Below, in pieces: positions 44,552 through 53,547 of a stretch of DNA of 64,000 nt. A program made the position numbers and the translations under genes. Origin of the DNA: Candidatus Binataceae bacterium (GTDB taxonomy: Bacteria > Desulfobacterota > Binatia > Binatales > Binataceae); NCBI GenBank assembly GCA_015478645.1, contig JADMIL010000005.1:1-64000 (forward strand), given 5' to 3'. How positions within the stretch are numbered: the first letter of the stretch is position 1; each line of letters starts with the position of its first letter. The notes under the pieces were generated by a model. It made no database searches. It was not told where the DNA came from and was given only the letters and a program-made list of their open reading frames with translations.

Positions 44552-46183
44552 CTAGCCCGTCGGCGATGGCGACGGCGCCGGCGTAGTTGACGGCGCGACC
44601 GTCTCCGCGGGCGTCGCCGTACTTGACGGCGGCGCGGCGGGCGTGCCCGTGACCGTGATCGTCGCCGTTGGCGTCGCGGTTGGTGTGACCGTTGGCGTGG
44701 CGGTCGGCGTAGCCGTTCGCGTCGGCGACGGCGTCCGCGATGCCCTCGGGGTCGCCTTGCGCGTGGCGGTTGGCGTCGCCGTGGCGGTCGCGGTTGGTGT
44801 GGCGGTCGCCGTCGGCGTTGGAGTGGGCGTCGGCGTCGGCCTGATCCATGCCGCCGGCCAGCGCACCTCGATCAGCGTCGCCGTATGGCCCGCCCGCGCC
44901 TGGTTCAGATCGCCGGTCGCACTCCATTTTCCGCTCTTCGGATCGAACAGCTCGGCGCTCTTGAGCGGCCGATATTTCTGATCCCAGCCGCCCGCGATCA
45001 GCACCCGTCCGTCCGCCAGCAGGTTCGCCGAATGGCCGTAGCGGCTGACGCTCATCGGCGCGGTCGCAGTGAATTTATTGATCGCTGGATCGTAGATCTC
45101 CGCCGACGGATCATCGCGTCCGCCGACGATCAGAATCCGCCCGTCGGCCAGCGTGGTCGCCGTATGGCCCGCGCGCTCATGGGTCATCGTGGGGCCCGGC
45201 GCAAAGCGCCCCGACTGCGGATCGTAAAGCTCGGTCGTGGCGAGCGCGCCACTGCGCGCATAGGGACTGCCGCCCGCGATCAGTACGCGCCCGTCGGCCA
45301 GCGTGGTCGCGGTATGGTAGATGCGGTTGGTGCTCATCGATCCGGTCACGGTGAATTTGCCGCGCGCCGGGTCGTAGGTCTCGGCCTGGGCGTCGCCGCC
45401 GCCCGCGATCAGCACGCGCCCGTCATCCAGGATTGTCGCCGTCTGGCAATAGCGGCTGTCCGAGAGATCGCCGGTCGCGGTGAATTTTCCGGTAGCCGGA
45501 TCGTAAAGCTCCGCGCTGGTCGACCCCCCGCCGACGATCAGCACCTGGCCATTGGCGAGCAGCGTGGCGGTCGGCTCGTCGCGCGCCGTGGTCAGCGGAG
45601 CGGCCGGGGCAAATTTGCCGCTGGCCGGATCGAAAATTTCGGTCGACGGCAAAATCCACGGCATCGTCGGCCCCGGAAACAGGATTAGCGGCACCAGCAC
45701 CGTATCGACGCCGCCCACGATCAGCACGCGCCCGTCGAGCAGCCGGATCGCCTCGTGGCGGTCACGATGCGTCCCCATCGAGCCGGCCGGGATAAATCCG
45801 CCCGCCGCCGGATCGTAAAGCTCGGCCGAGCCGAGCACCGCCGGACTGTCGCCAGTCGGCACGCTGACGGTACCCGTGCCGCCAGTCATCAGCACCAGCG
45901 GACGCATCACGATTGCCGGCGTGGGATGCGGCGTTGGCGTGGGCGACGCCTTGGCTCGTTTAGCATGATGCGCGCCATGATGCGGGTGATGGGTCGCGGC
46001 CGCCGCAGCCGTCGCGCCGCCCCCCAAAATGATCAGCCCGATCGTCACGATCGTCGCGATCGCCCATCCAATGCGATCGACGGCCCGCCGCCATCCGCGC
46101 GCGCCCGCGCCGGCGCCTTGCCGCTTATCGGCGCGCCCCGCCGTCCGCCGCGCGCGCGTCCGATCCTGCCCCGCGTCACTCAT
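44552..46183 (-). CDS. Kelch-repeat protein with Thr/Pro tail
   Basis: 543 residues. A membrane segment at about 39-62 follows a basic cytoplasmic N-terminus, so it is likely anchored with its body outside. Then a His/Ala/Lys stretch, and about seven Kelch repeats at 95-440 (each with [16 protein letters not shown] or close to it, plus a YDP/FDP motif) that should form a beta-propeller. A long Thr-Pro-Ala tail (about 445-543) resembles a glycosylated linker. No enzyme motif is seen; a protein-binding or sugar-binding surface role is likely (inference). Confidence 0.85.
   Translation of the reverse strand: MSDAGQDRTRARRTAGRADKRQGAGAGARGWRRAVDRIGWAIATIVTIGLIILGGGATAAAAATHHPHHGAHHAKRAKASPTPTPHPTPAIVMRPLVLMTGGTGTVSVPTGDSPAVLGSAELYDPAAGGFIPAGSMGTHRDRHEAIRLLDGRVLIVGGVDTVLVPLILFPGPTMPWILPSTEIFDPASGKFAPAAPLTTARDEPTATLLANGQVLIVGGGSTSAELYDPATGKFTATGDLSDSRYCQTATILDDGRVLIAGGGDAQAETYDPARGKFTVTGSMSTNRIYHTATTLADGRVLIAGGSPYARSGALATTELYDPQSGRFAPGPTMTHERAGHTATTLADGRILIVGGRDDPSAEIYDPAINKFTATAPMSVSRYGHSANLLADGRVLIAGGWDQKYRPLKSAELFDPKSGKWSATGDLNQARAGHTATLIEVRWPAAWIRPTPTPTPTPTATATPTATATATPTATRKATPRASRTPSPTRTATPTATPTVTPTATPTATITVTGTPAAPPSSTATPAETVAPSTTPAPSPSPTG
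44570..44870 (-). repeat. Low-complexity tandem repeat encoding the Thr/Pro tail
   Basis: Short imperfect tandem repeats built from GGCGT, GTCGC and GGTTG-like hexamer units, encoding TPT / TAT / PTATP repeats. Such DNA may slip in length. It is inside the Kelch gene. Confidence 0.75.
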
Positions 46184-46216
46184 GATTCGTCGATCACCCC
46201 GCGCGCCGCGCGAACC

Positions 46217-47572
46217 TCATGCTCCCTGGGTCTCCGCAGACCCCGCCGGTTTGGTAGTCGGACGGTAGACGCGATGCTGCGCGCGCGCCCACTCCTCCTC
46301 GCGCGCCGCCACGTCGAGCGGCAAGCCGCGTGTCTCGTCGATAAACAGGCCAAAGATGATCGCGGTCGGAATTCCGAGCGTCGCGAAATAGCGCACCACG
46401 ATGGTCAGTCCGCCGAGCGGCCCGATCAGCGCCGCGATCAGCGCCTGCGCGAGCATCGAAAAGACCGCGCCGGTGATCATCTGCCAGCCGACCATCGTGG
46501 TGCGCAGCGCCGCCGGAAATAGTTCCGTCGCCGCCGAATTGGCCCCCACCGTCATCACGCCCGAAAGGATTTTGAACCAGCAGTAGGCCACCGCCAGCCA
46601 CAGAAACGGATAGGAAATGCCGCTCGGCTCCCAGTAAAAGGCCAGCGCCCCGAGCCACGCCGCGCCGCCGGCATAGACCACCGTCGGCACCCGTCCGAAA
46701 CGCTCCGCGGTCCACGCCCCGATCGGAAAGCCGAGCATCCCCACGCCCATCCCGAGCACCACCAGCATGCTCGCCTTTTCCGGCGAGAGCCCGAGGATCG
46801 AGACCGCCTCGAAATAGAGCCAGCCGTTGACCGCCGTCCCAGCCATCGTATCGAACGCCGCGCAGGTCAACAGGGTGGCGGCGCGGCGCCGGTAAAGCGG
46901 ATGAAAGATATCGTAGAAATGGCTGGCCTCGACCGATCCGGTGGAGGACACGCGGGCCCAGCGATTCTGCTTGGGCAGCATCCGCGCCACCGACGGCACC
47001 AAGGCGATTCCGGCGACGCTCGGCGCGAACAGCCATTGCCACGAGTACCCCCACTTGAGCAAAAACGGGATGACGATATAGCCGAGCACGCCGCCGATCG
47101 CGCTGGCCGCCGCGGCACACGCCTGCCCGGTCGAACGCCGATCGACGGGCAACTCCTCGGCCAGCATCACCGTGGCCGACGAGACCGATCCGCCGAGCAG
47201 CGCCGAAATCAGCACTTGAAAGATGGCGAATTCCCACGGACTGGGCGCCATCGCCGACCCCAGGGAGAAGATCGGCGCGAGAATCAGGCTGGCGAGGATG
47301 ATCCGGCGCCGCCCGATATGGTCGGCCAGTCGCGCCAGCAGCATCGACCCGAACGCCGAGACCGACATCCAGGCAAACAACCGGGCCAGCGCCGGCTGGT
47401 CCAGATGGAAGCTGCGGGCGATCCACGGCGATGCGATGCCCGCGACCGAGAGTGTATAGCCCTGGTAGATCAGCAGCAGGGCAATCGCGACGACAATCGG
47501 CCGCGCCGCCCGGGCGCTCTGGCTGCCCGGGTCACGCTCTGTTTTGCCGCCTGCCGCTACCTGCTCCGCCAC
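46217..47572 (-). CDS. MFS transporter
   Basis: 451 residues, twelve predicted membrane segments. The MFS signature between helices 2 and 3 is seen as ARLADHIGRRR, and the C-terminal half repeats it as AERFGR. The sequence RWARVSSTGSVEASHFYDIFHPLYRRR in the central loop links the two six-helix halves. It resembles sugar/organic-acid and metabolite:H+ symporters (VMLAEELPVDRRSTGQ). It is 33 bp downstream of the Kelch gene's start on the same strand, so the two may be cotranscribed. Substrate unknown. Confidence 0.88.
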   Translation of the reverse strand: MAEQVAAGGKTERDPGSQSARAARPIVVAIALLLIYQGYTLSVAGIASPWIARSFHLDQPALARLFAWMSVSAFGSMLLARLADHIGRRRIILASLILAPIFSLGSAMAPSPWEFAIFQVLISALLGGSVSSATVMLAEELPVDRRSTGQACAAAASAIGGVLGYIVIPFLLKWGYSWQWLFAPSVAGIALVPSVARMLPKQNRWARVSSTGSVEASHFYDIFHPLYRRRAATLLTCAAFDTMAGTAVNGWLYFEAVSILGLSPEKASMLVVLGMGVGMLGFPIGAWTAERFGRVPTVVYAGGAAWLGALAFYWEPSGISYPFLWLAVAYCWFKILSGVMTVGANSAATELFPAALRTTMVGWQMITGAVFSMLAQALIAALIGPLGGLTIVVRYFATLGIPTAIIFGLFIDETRGLPLDVAAREEEWARAQHRVYRPTTKPAGSAETQGA

Positions 47573-47936
47573 GATAATCCCGCGATCCCGCTTCCCACTC
47601 TAGCGGCTAACGGCGTCGAACGGGATGCCCACCAACGGCTACGCGCGCCGCGTGGGTTAACTTCGCATCCATCGGCGATACGACGCCCATCGGCGCCGCG
47701 AGGGCGGCTGTGCGGGCTCGGCGGACTGGCCCGCATGGCGCGGGACTTTTGACGATTTGGGATGACACACGCAAATGGGGTAACCGAAGCCGGCTGGGAA
47801 CGTCTTGGCGCCATCCCGAGAAGCCCGAATGCTCAAGCAAATCCAAGAATTTTTCCGCTGGCACGCAAGGCATGTCAGTTGCACTCCCTCTTAAATGCAG
47901 TAACTTCGCAACCTCTATTCGGAATTGGATCGTTTT
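47573..47936. other. Intergenic region between divergent transporter genes
   Basis: About 360 bp. The half next to the ABC gene is AT-richer and includes TTGCAC-N16-TAACTT, a weak promoter candidate. Several small open frames cross it but lack ribosome-binding sites and coding character. Confidence 0.4.
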
Positions 47937-49832
47937 ATGGACTCCTGGTCATCCCGCCTTGGACAGAAACCACTCGTACGCTTTCTGGCCTGCGTCAAAC
48001 CCCAGATCCGGCTGGTAGTTGGCGCCGCCCTGATGGGCATCGGCAAATTCACCTTGCCGCTGGCCTTTCCGTTCGCCTTCAAATACGTCGTCGACATGCT
48101 GCTCACCGCGCAGCCCAAGCCCGACCGTATCGATCTGGCGATTGATCATTGGTGTACGCATCTCGCGGCGCTGACCGGGCTCGGCGCCTCGGCGCAGGGC
48201 AAGCTGGCGGCACTCAGCCTGGCGATGCTCGCGCTGTACGTGGTCCAATCGGGCGCCAGCTACTATCGCAATCTGTGGGCCGGAGTCGCCGGCAATCGCC
48301 TGATCTTCAGCCTGCGCAGCCGCCTTTACGCGCATCTGCAACAGTTGCCCCATTCGTTTTTCGACCGCAATCCCTCGGGCGCGATCGTTTCGCGCGTGCT
48401 CAACGACGTTACGCAGGCCAATGATCTTGTCAGCTCAACCCTGATCGACGTCTGGATGGACGCGGTGTCGCTTGGCCTGGTGATTTTCGCCCTGCTCGAG
48501 CTCAACTGGCGGCTGGGCCTGCTCTCGCTATGCATCGCGCCGCTGTGGGTCGGCTTCATGCGCTTCTTCGCCCCGCGTATCAAGGCCGTCAGCCATCGCA
48601 TGCAGGAGTCCGTCGAGATTATCACGGGCGAGGTGTGTGAGCGGGTGGTCGGCGCGACCACGGTGAAATCGTTCGGGCGCGAGGAGTACGAAGTCAGCCA
48701 TTTCAACCTGCGTAACGAGGTGCTTTTCAACCGCACCATCGACAAGGTCAAGCTGGCGGCGGCGCAGGAGATGCTCATCCAGTTGCTCACGCGCTGCGCC
48801 CCGGCGATCGTGGTGTGGGCCGGCGCGGTGATGATCATTCGCGGCGAGATGACGCTCGGCACACTGATGGCGTTCTTCACGCTGCTCGGCTTCCTCTACA
48901 TGCCGCTCGAGCGTTTTGCCCAGCTTTCGATCGTGGTTTCGGCCTCGACCGCGGCGATCGAACGGATCTTCAACTTCCTCGACCTGAAGCCCGAAATTGT
49001 CGACCATCCGCTGAGCCGGCCGTTCGCGATCAAGCGCGGCGCGGTCGAGTTCGAGCAGGTCAAGTTCGGCTACCTGCCGCGCGACGGCGCGCCCGCCCGC
49101 GAAGTGATCAAGGGCGTCGATCTGCGCGTGCCGGGCGGCTATCGGGTCGCGCTGGTCGGCCGCTCGGGCGCCGGCAAGACCACGCTGGCGAATCTTATCC
49201 CGCGTTTCTACGACGTGACCGGCGGCCGTGTGCTGGTCGACGGCAAGGACGTGCGCCATTTCACGCTCAAGTCGTTGCGCGAAAACGTCAGCCTCGTGAG
49301 CCAGGACGCGCTGCTGTTCAGCGCCAGCGTCCGCGACAACCTGCTCTACGCGCGGCCCGAGGCCAGCGACGCGATGATGTGGCAGGCGCTCGAACTGGCC
49401 AATCTGCGCGGCTTCGTCGAGGAGTTGCCCGAAAAGCTCGACGCCGTAATCGGTGAGCGCGGGGTCAAGGTCTCGGGCGGCCAGCGCCAGCGCATTGCGC
49501 TCGCGCGCGCCTTCCTCAAGGACTCGAAGATCGTCATCCTGGACGAGGCGACCTCGGCGGTCGATTCGGAAGCCGAGAACCTGATCCACGAGGCGATGGA
49601 ACGCCTGATGACCGGCCGCACCGTGTTCCTGATCGCCCATCGCCTGCGCAGCGCGATCACCGCCGACCTGATCGTCGTGCTCGATCAGGGCCGCGTGGTC
49701 GAGACCGGCACGCACGACGAACTGATCCGCCGCAACGGCACTTATGCGCGGCTGTTCAACGAACAGACCCGCGGGCTCAACTTGGTCGAAGCGCCCACGC
49801 CGGACGGCACCGCCGCGGCGCGCCAGGCCTGA
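47937..49832 (+). CDS. ABC transporter, fused permease and ATPase (MsbA-like)
   Basis: 631 residues from ATG 47937 (TTG 47925 adds four). Six membrane helices fill about 20-330, the exporter TMD with the EIITGEVCERVVGATTVKSFG coupling region. The nucleotide-binding domain has Walker A GRSGAGKTT, the signature VSGGQRQRIALARAF, Walker B IVILDEATSAVDSE and H-loop IAHRL. It would work as a homodimer and export lipid or a drug-like compound. It is separate from the MFS gene and ends at a terminator. Confidence 0.92.
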   Translation: MDSWSSRLGQKPLVRFLACVKPQIRLVVGAALMGIGKFTLPLAFPFAFKYVVDMLLTAQPKPDRIDLAIDHWCTHLAALTGLGASAQGKLAALSLAMLALYVVQSGASYYRNLWAGVAGNRLIFSLRSRLYAHLQQLPHSFFDRNPSGAIVSRVLNDVTQANDLVSSTLIDVWMDAVSLGLVIFALLELNWRLGLLSLCIAPLWVGFMRFFAPRIKAVSHRMQESVEIITGEVCERVVGATTVKSFGREEYEVSHFNLRNEVLFNRTIDKVKLAAAQEMLIQLLTRCAPAIVVWAGAVMIIRGEMTLGTLMAFFTLLGFLYMPLERFAQLSIVVSASTAAIERIFNFLDLKPEIVDHPLSRPFAIKRGAVEFEQVKFGYLPRDGAPAREVIKGVDLRVPGGYRVALVGRSGAGKTTLANLIPRFYDVTGGRVLVDGKDVRHFTLKSLRENVSLVSQDALLFSASVRDNLLYARPEASDAMMWQALELANLRGFVEELPEKLDAVIGERGVKVSGGQRQRIALARAFLKDSKIVILDEATSAVDSEAENLIHEAMERLMTGRTVFLIAHRLRSAITADLIVVLDQGRVVETGTHDELIRRNGTYARLFNEQTRGLNLVEAPTPDGTAAARQA

Positions 49833-49883
49833 CGCGAGTCGCGCAACGGATCGGGCGCGAGCCAAGCGCCAAGCGAATAAATC

Positions 49884-49921
49884 GGGTGGTCGAAGCATCT
49901 TCGGCCGCCCAATTTTCTTTA
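49884..49921 (+). terminator. Rho-independent terminator of the ABC transporter gene
   Basis: A 12-bp stem GGGTGGTCGAAG / CTTCGGCCGCCC with two G-U pairs and a 3-nt loop, followed by AATTTTCTTT, 52 bp after the stop codon. Confidence 0.8.
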
Positions 49922-50215
49922 GGCTCCGCGCGACGATCCCAGCCCAGCCGCTCACCTCAGCGCAATCGGGTTTGCGTCTCGCGCATTTACCCGCCATATT
50001 TCGAGGTGCCCGCCGAATGACCCTCTGATGACGCTCTATCGACCGCCTCGGGACGCAATCCGTCCGCTATGCGGCCGACTTGATCGACCTGATCGATCGG
50101 ACGCGCGCCCGATCGTGGCGGGCGGTTCAGTAACCTTCTGAAGCGCGCCGCGTCTGCATTACTAGTGACTGCGATCCTATCGATACCGGCGCTCCGTGCC
50201 CGCCGCGAGACCGTC
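49922..50215. other. Intergenic region upstream of DUF2141 gene
   Basis: About 290 bp after the terminator of the ABC gene. No ORF with supporting signals was found. It presumably holds the promoter for the DUF2141 gene. Confidence 0.3.
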
Positions 50216-50734
50216 ATGCGGATGAGCCTGCGCACAGGACGCGCGGCCGGTGAGCGGCGCTCGTCACTCGTGGCGTCGATCGTGCTCGCGTGGGTAGCGC
50301 TTGCGATCGTCGCGGCGCCCAGCCTGGCGAATCCGATCGGCCCGGCGACCATCGGAAACCTGTTGAACGTTCGCGTGCTCGGATTGCGCAACAACCAGGG
50401 GCGCGTCTGCTGCACGATTTTTCCACGCTCGAAAGAGTTCCCTGGCGGCTACGACCCCGGCGAACGAACCGTGTGGGCGCCGATCGCCGATCGCGCGGCG
50501 AACTGCGAGTTTCACGACCTCGCGCCAGGCGAGTATGCGGCCGTGACCTTTCACGACGAAAACTCCGACGGCATCTTCAATCGCAATTGGCTCGGGATGC
50601 CGAAGGAGGGCTTCGGCTTTTCCAACGACGCGCAGGCGCTCTGGCGGCCGCCCAACTTCAACGAAGCCAGCTTCCCCTATGGCGGCGGCGCCGTAACCAT
50701 CCTCATCCATATCCGCTACGGCCTGCGCGGCTGA
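50216..50734 (+). CDS. DUF2141 family secreted protein
   Basis: 172 residues from ATG 50216 (50222 also possible). A Sec signal peptide covers about residues 1-38 (LAIVAAPSLA-NPIG). The mature domain matches DUF2141: LLNVRVLGLRNNQGRVCC at its start, then CEFHDLAPGEYAAVTFHDENSDGIFNRN and GMPKEGFGFSNDAQ. Family members are exported beta-sandwich proteins of unknown function. It is followed by a promoter and a small zinc-ribbon gene. Confidence 0.82.
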   Translation: MRMSLRTGRAAGERRSSLVASIVLAWVALAIVAAPSLANPIGPATIGNLLNVRVLGLRNNQGRVCCTIFPRSKEFPGGYDPGERTVWAPIADRAANCEFHDLAPGEYAAVTFHDENSDGIFNRNWLGMPKEGFGFSNDAQALWRPPNFNEASFPYGGGAVTILIHIRYGLRG

Positions 50735-50945
50735 GCGGCCGCCCGTCGCACTACGGCCACGCGGCGCCCGCCGTGACGTGCGTCCGGCGCGTCGCGCTGC
50801 TCACTAATGGTCAGCCGGAGATGACTTGTAGTTAGCGCGGCGGCGCCGGCGGCCTTGGTGGACTCGCGGCAGCGCTAACTGGAAGTGGACAAGAGCCACA
50901 CCGTCAGTTAGCAGAATAAGTTCTACAGAAGTTAAAAAAGCAGGC

Positions 50946-50974
50946 TTGACACTCTTATAGCATGAAGCTACTAC
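50946..50974 (+). promoter_or_regulatory. Sigma-70-like promoter of the zinc-ribbon gene
   Basis: TTGACA (50946-50951), a perfect -35, 17 nt, then a weak -10 TACTAC (50969-50974), in an AT-rich stretch. The start codon is about 51 bp downstream. Confidence 0.45.
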
Positions 50975-51025
50975 ATTGTTCAGCAAACTTTGGCGCGCCG
51001 GTCTAGGTCCGGAGGTCGGGGAGCA

Positions 51026-51247
51026 ATGGAAACCGAACTGATTGAAATCGAGATGATCGAGGATCGTTCGAGCCTGGCCGCGATGTCCGCCGAAGCGCGC
51101 TCGAACGGCGCCGAACTGGTCTGCCGCCGATGTGGCAATGCCGAGGAAGTCATCGCGGGCGTGCTGGTCATGATGGAAGGGAGCGAAATCTGGGCGCTGT
51201 GCGGGCCGTGCTGGCGCCAATTGCCGCAGGGATCGCATATCGTCTAG
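51026..51247 (+). CDS. Small zinc-ribbon-like protein
   Basis: 73 residues. Two CxxC pairs (CRRCGN at about 32-35 and CGPCW at about 59-62) are spaced as in a zinc ribbon. The N-terminus is acidic (METELIEIEMIEDRSS). The ATG at 51026 has GGAGG 11 nt upstream, so the start is well supported. Its TAG stop is the CTAG target site of repeat copy F. The small size and zinc-binding shape fit a regulatory or adaptor protein; I do not recognise a named family. Confidence 0.68.
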   Translation: METELIEIEMIEDRSSLAAMSAEARSNGAELVCRRCGNAEEVIAGVLVMMEGSEIWALCGPCWRQLPQGSHIV

Positions 51248-51354
51248 GGAACCTCTGCACCAGGCTCTGGTATCACCCTGAGCGAAGCGCATGGGTCCCG
51301 GATCCGGGATCTTCGCTGCGCTCAGAATGACAACCTAACTTGTGCAGCGGTTCC
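51248..51354. repeat. MITE-like palindromic repeat, copy F (reverse orientation)
   Basis: A near-complete 107-bp copy between CTAG direct repeats (51244-51247, 51355-51358). The left CTAG is the end of the zinc-ribbon gene and includes its stop codon. A one-base deletion occurs in the inner arm. Confidence 0.92.
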
Positions 51355-51358
51355 CTAG

Positions 51359-51908
51359 CGCCAGACGCGATGCGCGACCTCCCAGCTGATTGGAAACTGT
51401 TCTAAACCCTCGAAAACTAAGACTAATTCGTACCTGCCAAAGCTGCTGCCAAGGCCTCGTGCGCGCATTGCGCCGAGCGCGCCGAGAGCAGTCTTGAGTC
51501 CAATCAGCGAAAGGCGTATCGATTTGAAGTGAGGCGTAGGCGGCTCGCGTCTGCGGCGGGATCGCGCGGCGGATTGCGTGGATCGCACGGCTCTTTCGCA
51601 GATTGCGAAGCGAGCTGACGAAACGGCTGAATCGGGGTATGCGACGCATCTCCGATTGAACCCCAGCACCGGGAGGAGCGGGCGGCGCGAGCGGCCCCGG
51701 CTGAATCGGGGTATGCGACGCATCTCCGATTGAACCGGCGATGGCACGAAATTCGCTGCGTTGGCTTACGACCCGGTATCCGCGAACGGAACTGGAGCCT
51801 CCGGACAGCTTGTGGGGGTCGCCTCGAACGCGCCGCTCGATCGGCCGCGTAATTCATCCCCTGAACGTGAGTCCAGCTTCACGCGCGAATCGCGCGGCCC
51901 GGGATTGA
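51359..51908. other. Gene-free region with a duplicated hairpin
   Basis: 550 bp between repeat copy F and the MFS transporter. Open frames in it are scattered and unsupported. It holds two copies of a 39-bp palindromic repeat (next entry); nothing else could be recognised. Confidence 0.45.
51624..51736. repeat. Pair of 39-bp palindromic direct repeats
   Basis: Two identical units at 51624-51662 and 51698-51736, 35 bp apart. Each contains an imperfect inverted repeat around GAC (ATCGGGGTATGC / GCATCTCCGAT). It is a possible protein-binding site or folded RNA; the next gene starts 172 bp downstream. Confidence 0.8.
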
Positions 51909-53519
51909 ATGGATTCACCGATGGCCACCGCACCAAAGATCACCCCGCCGCCGCCCGAGCATGCGCGCGCCGAGTCGCATAAATGGCTGGTCGCACTCGC
52001 GGTGATGCTGGGCGCGACGCTCGAGGTGCTCGACACTTCGATCGTCAACGTCGCCCTGCCCCACATGCAGGGGAGCTTCTCCGCCAGCGTCGACGAAATC
52101 ACCTGGGTGCTGACCAGTTACCTGGTCGCCAACGGCGTGATGATCCCGTTGACCGGATGGATCTCGGCGCGCTACGGACGCAAGCGCTACTTCATGGCCT
52201 CGGTGATCGTGTTCATCTTTGCCTCGGGGCTGTGCGGGGCGGCCCAGACGCTCACCCAGATGGTCATCTTCCGGCTGATGCAGGGGGCGGCCGGCGCCGC
52301 GATGATCCCGTCGTCGCAGGCGATCCTGATGGAGACCTTTCCGCCCGCCGAGCAGGGGCTGGCGATGGCCATGTGGGGCGTCGGCCTGATGGCCGCGCCG
52401 GTGCTCGGGCCGACGCTCGGCGGCTGGATCACCGATAACTGGAACTGGCGCTGGAATTTCTACATCAACCTGCCGATCGGCACGATCGCCGCCGTGATGG
52501 TCTACTGGTTCGTGCATGACCCGGCCTATCTGCGCGCGCGGCGCGGGGTCAGCCGGCAAATCGACTACGTGGGGATCGCGTGCCTGTTCTTCGGGCTGGG
52601 CCTGCTGCAGATCGTGCTCGATCGCGGCCAGCGCTCCGACTGGTTCAGCACCGGCTGGGTCTGCTATTTCACGGCGGGATCGATCGCGGCGATCGCGATC
52701 CTGATCTGGCATGAGCTGCGCTTTCCGGATCCGATTCTCGATCTGACGATTCTCAAAATTCCGGTCTTCAACATTTCGGTCATCACCGTGATGGCGATGG
52801 TGATGATCTTGTATGGCACCAACCTGCTGAATCCGCTGTTCCTGCAGGACCTGATGGGCTACGACGCCTGGCGCGCCGGATTGGCGGTGGCGCCGCGCGG
52901 TGTCGGCACGCTGGTCACGATGCTGTTCGTCGGCCAGATGTCCCGGCGCGGCTTCGACATGCGCCCGTTGGTCGGCGTCGGCTTCGCGATGGTCGCTTAC
53001 GCCACGTGGATGATGGGCCATTGGGATCTCGACGTCGGCACCTACGCGCTGGCGATACCAATCGTCCTGTCAGGCGCCGGTTCGGGCTTTATTTTTCCCA
53101 CGCTCTCGGCGACCACGCTCTCATGCGTCGAGAAAGAACGGATGGGCTACGCATCGAGCCTGTACAACATGATGCGCAATACGGGCTCCGCGATCGGCAT
53201 CTCGCTGGTCACCAATCTGCTCAACAGCCTCGAGCAGAAACATCAGTCGTACCTGGTCGATCACGTTTCGATATTCGACGCGTGGCGGCTGAGCGAGCAG
53301 GGCGCGCGGATGCCCGGGGCGCCGACGTTCAATTACGCCCAGGAACTCGCGACCAATCAGCGGCAGGGGCTCGGCATGCTCTACCATACGGTGCAGTCGC
53401 AGGCGTCGCTGCTCGCCTACAACGATATCTATCGCCTGCTGGCAATCCTGGGCGCACTGTTTATTCCGTCATTCCTGATGCTCAAGAAGACCGCGGGCCG
53501 CGCCCCCGCGGGGCATTGA
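51909..53519 (+). CDS. DHA2-family drug:H+ antiporter (EmrB/QacA-like)
   Basis: 536 residues, fourteen predicted membrane helices. Motif C/A features of the family: LDTSIVNVALPHMQGSF at helix 1, WISARYGRKRYF (loop 2-3), FRLMQGAAGAAMIPSSQAIL and the helix-5 antiporter motif GVGLMAAPVLGPTLGGWITDN. It should export a hydrophobic toxic compound using the proton gradient. ATG 51909 is used; ATG 51921 is also possible. No regulator or membrane-fusion partner is adjacent. Confidence 0.91.
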   Translation: MDSPMATAPKITPPPPEHARAESHKWLVALAVMLGATLEVLDTSIVNVALPHMQGSFSASVDEITWVLTSYLVANGVMIPLTGWISARYGRKRYFMASVIVFIFASGLCGAAQTLTQMVIFRLMQGAAGAAMIPSSQAILMETFPPAEQGLAMAMWGVGLMAAPVLGPTLGGWITDNWNWRWNFYINLPIGTIAAVMVYWFVHDPAYLRARRGVSRQIDYVGIACLFFGLGLLQIVLDRGQRSDWFSTGWVCYFTAGSIAAIAILIWHELRFPDPILDLTILKIPVFNISVITVMAMVMILYGTNLLNPLFLQDLMGYDAWRAGLAVAPRGVGTLVTMLFVGQMSRRGFDMRPLVGVGFAMVAYATWMMGHWDLDVGTYALAIPIVLSGAGSGFIFPTLSATTLSCVEKERMGYASSLYNMMRNTGSAIGISLVTNLLNSLEQKHQSYLVDHVSIFDAWRLSEQGARMPGAPTFNYAQELATNQRQGLGMLYHTVQSQASLLAYNDIYRLLAILGALFIPSFLMLKKTAGRAPAGH

Positions 53520-53547
53520 CGAAGCTGCGCTGGCGCGTGCAACGCGA

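Noticed and set aside
44643-44981. A Val/Gly-rich plus-strand ORF opposite the Kelch tail
   Set aside because: It is the antisense of the Thr/Pro tandem repeat and has only low-complexity sequence.
48528-49997. A 489-codon minus-strand open frame over the ABC transporter
   Set aside because: It is antisense to clear Walker and signature motifs; it has no coding motifs of its own.
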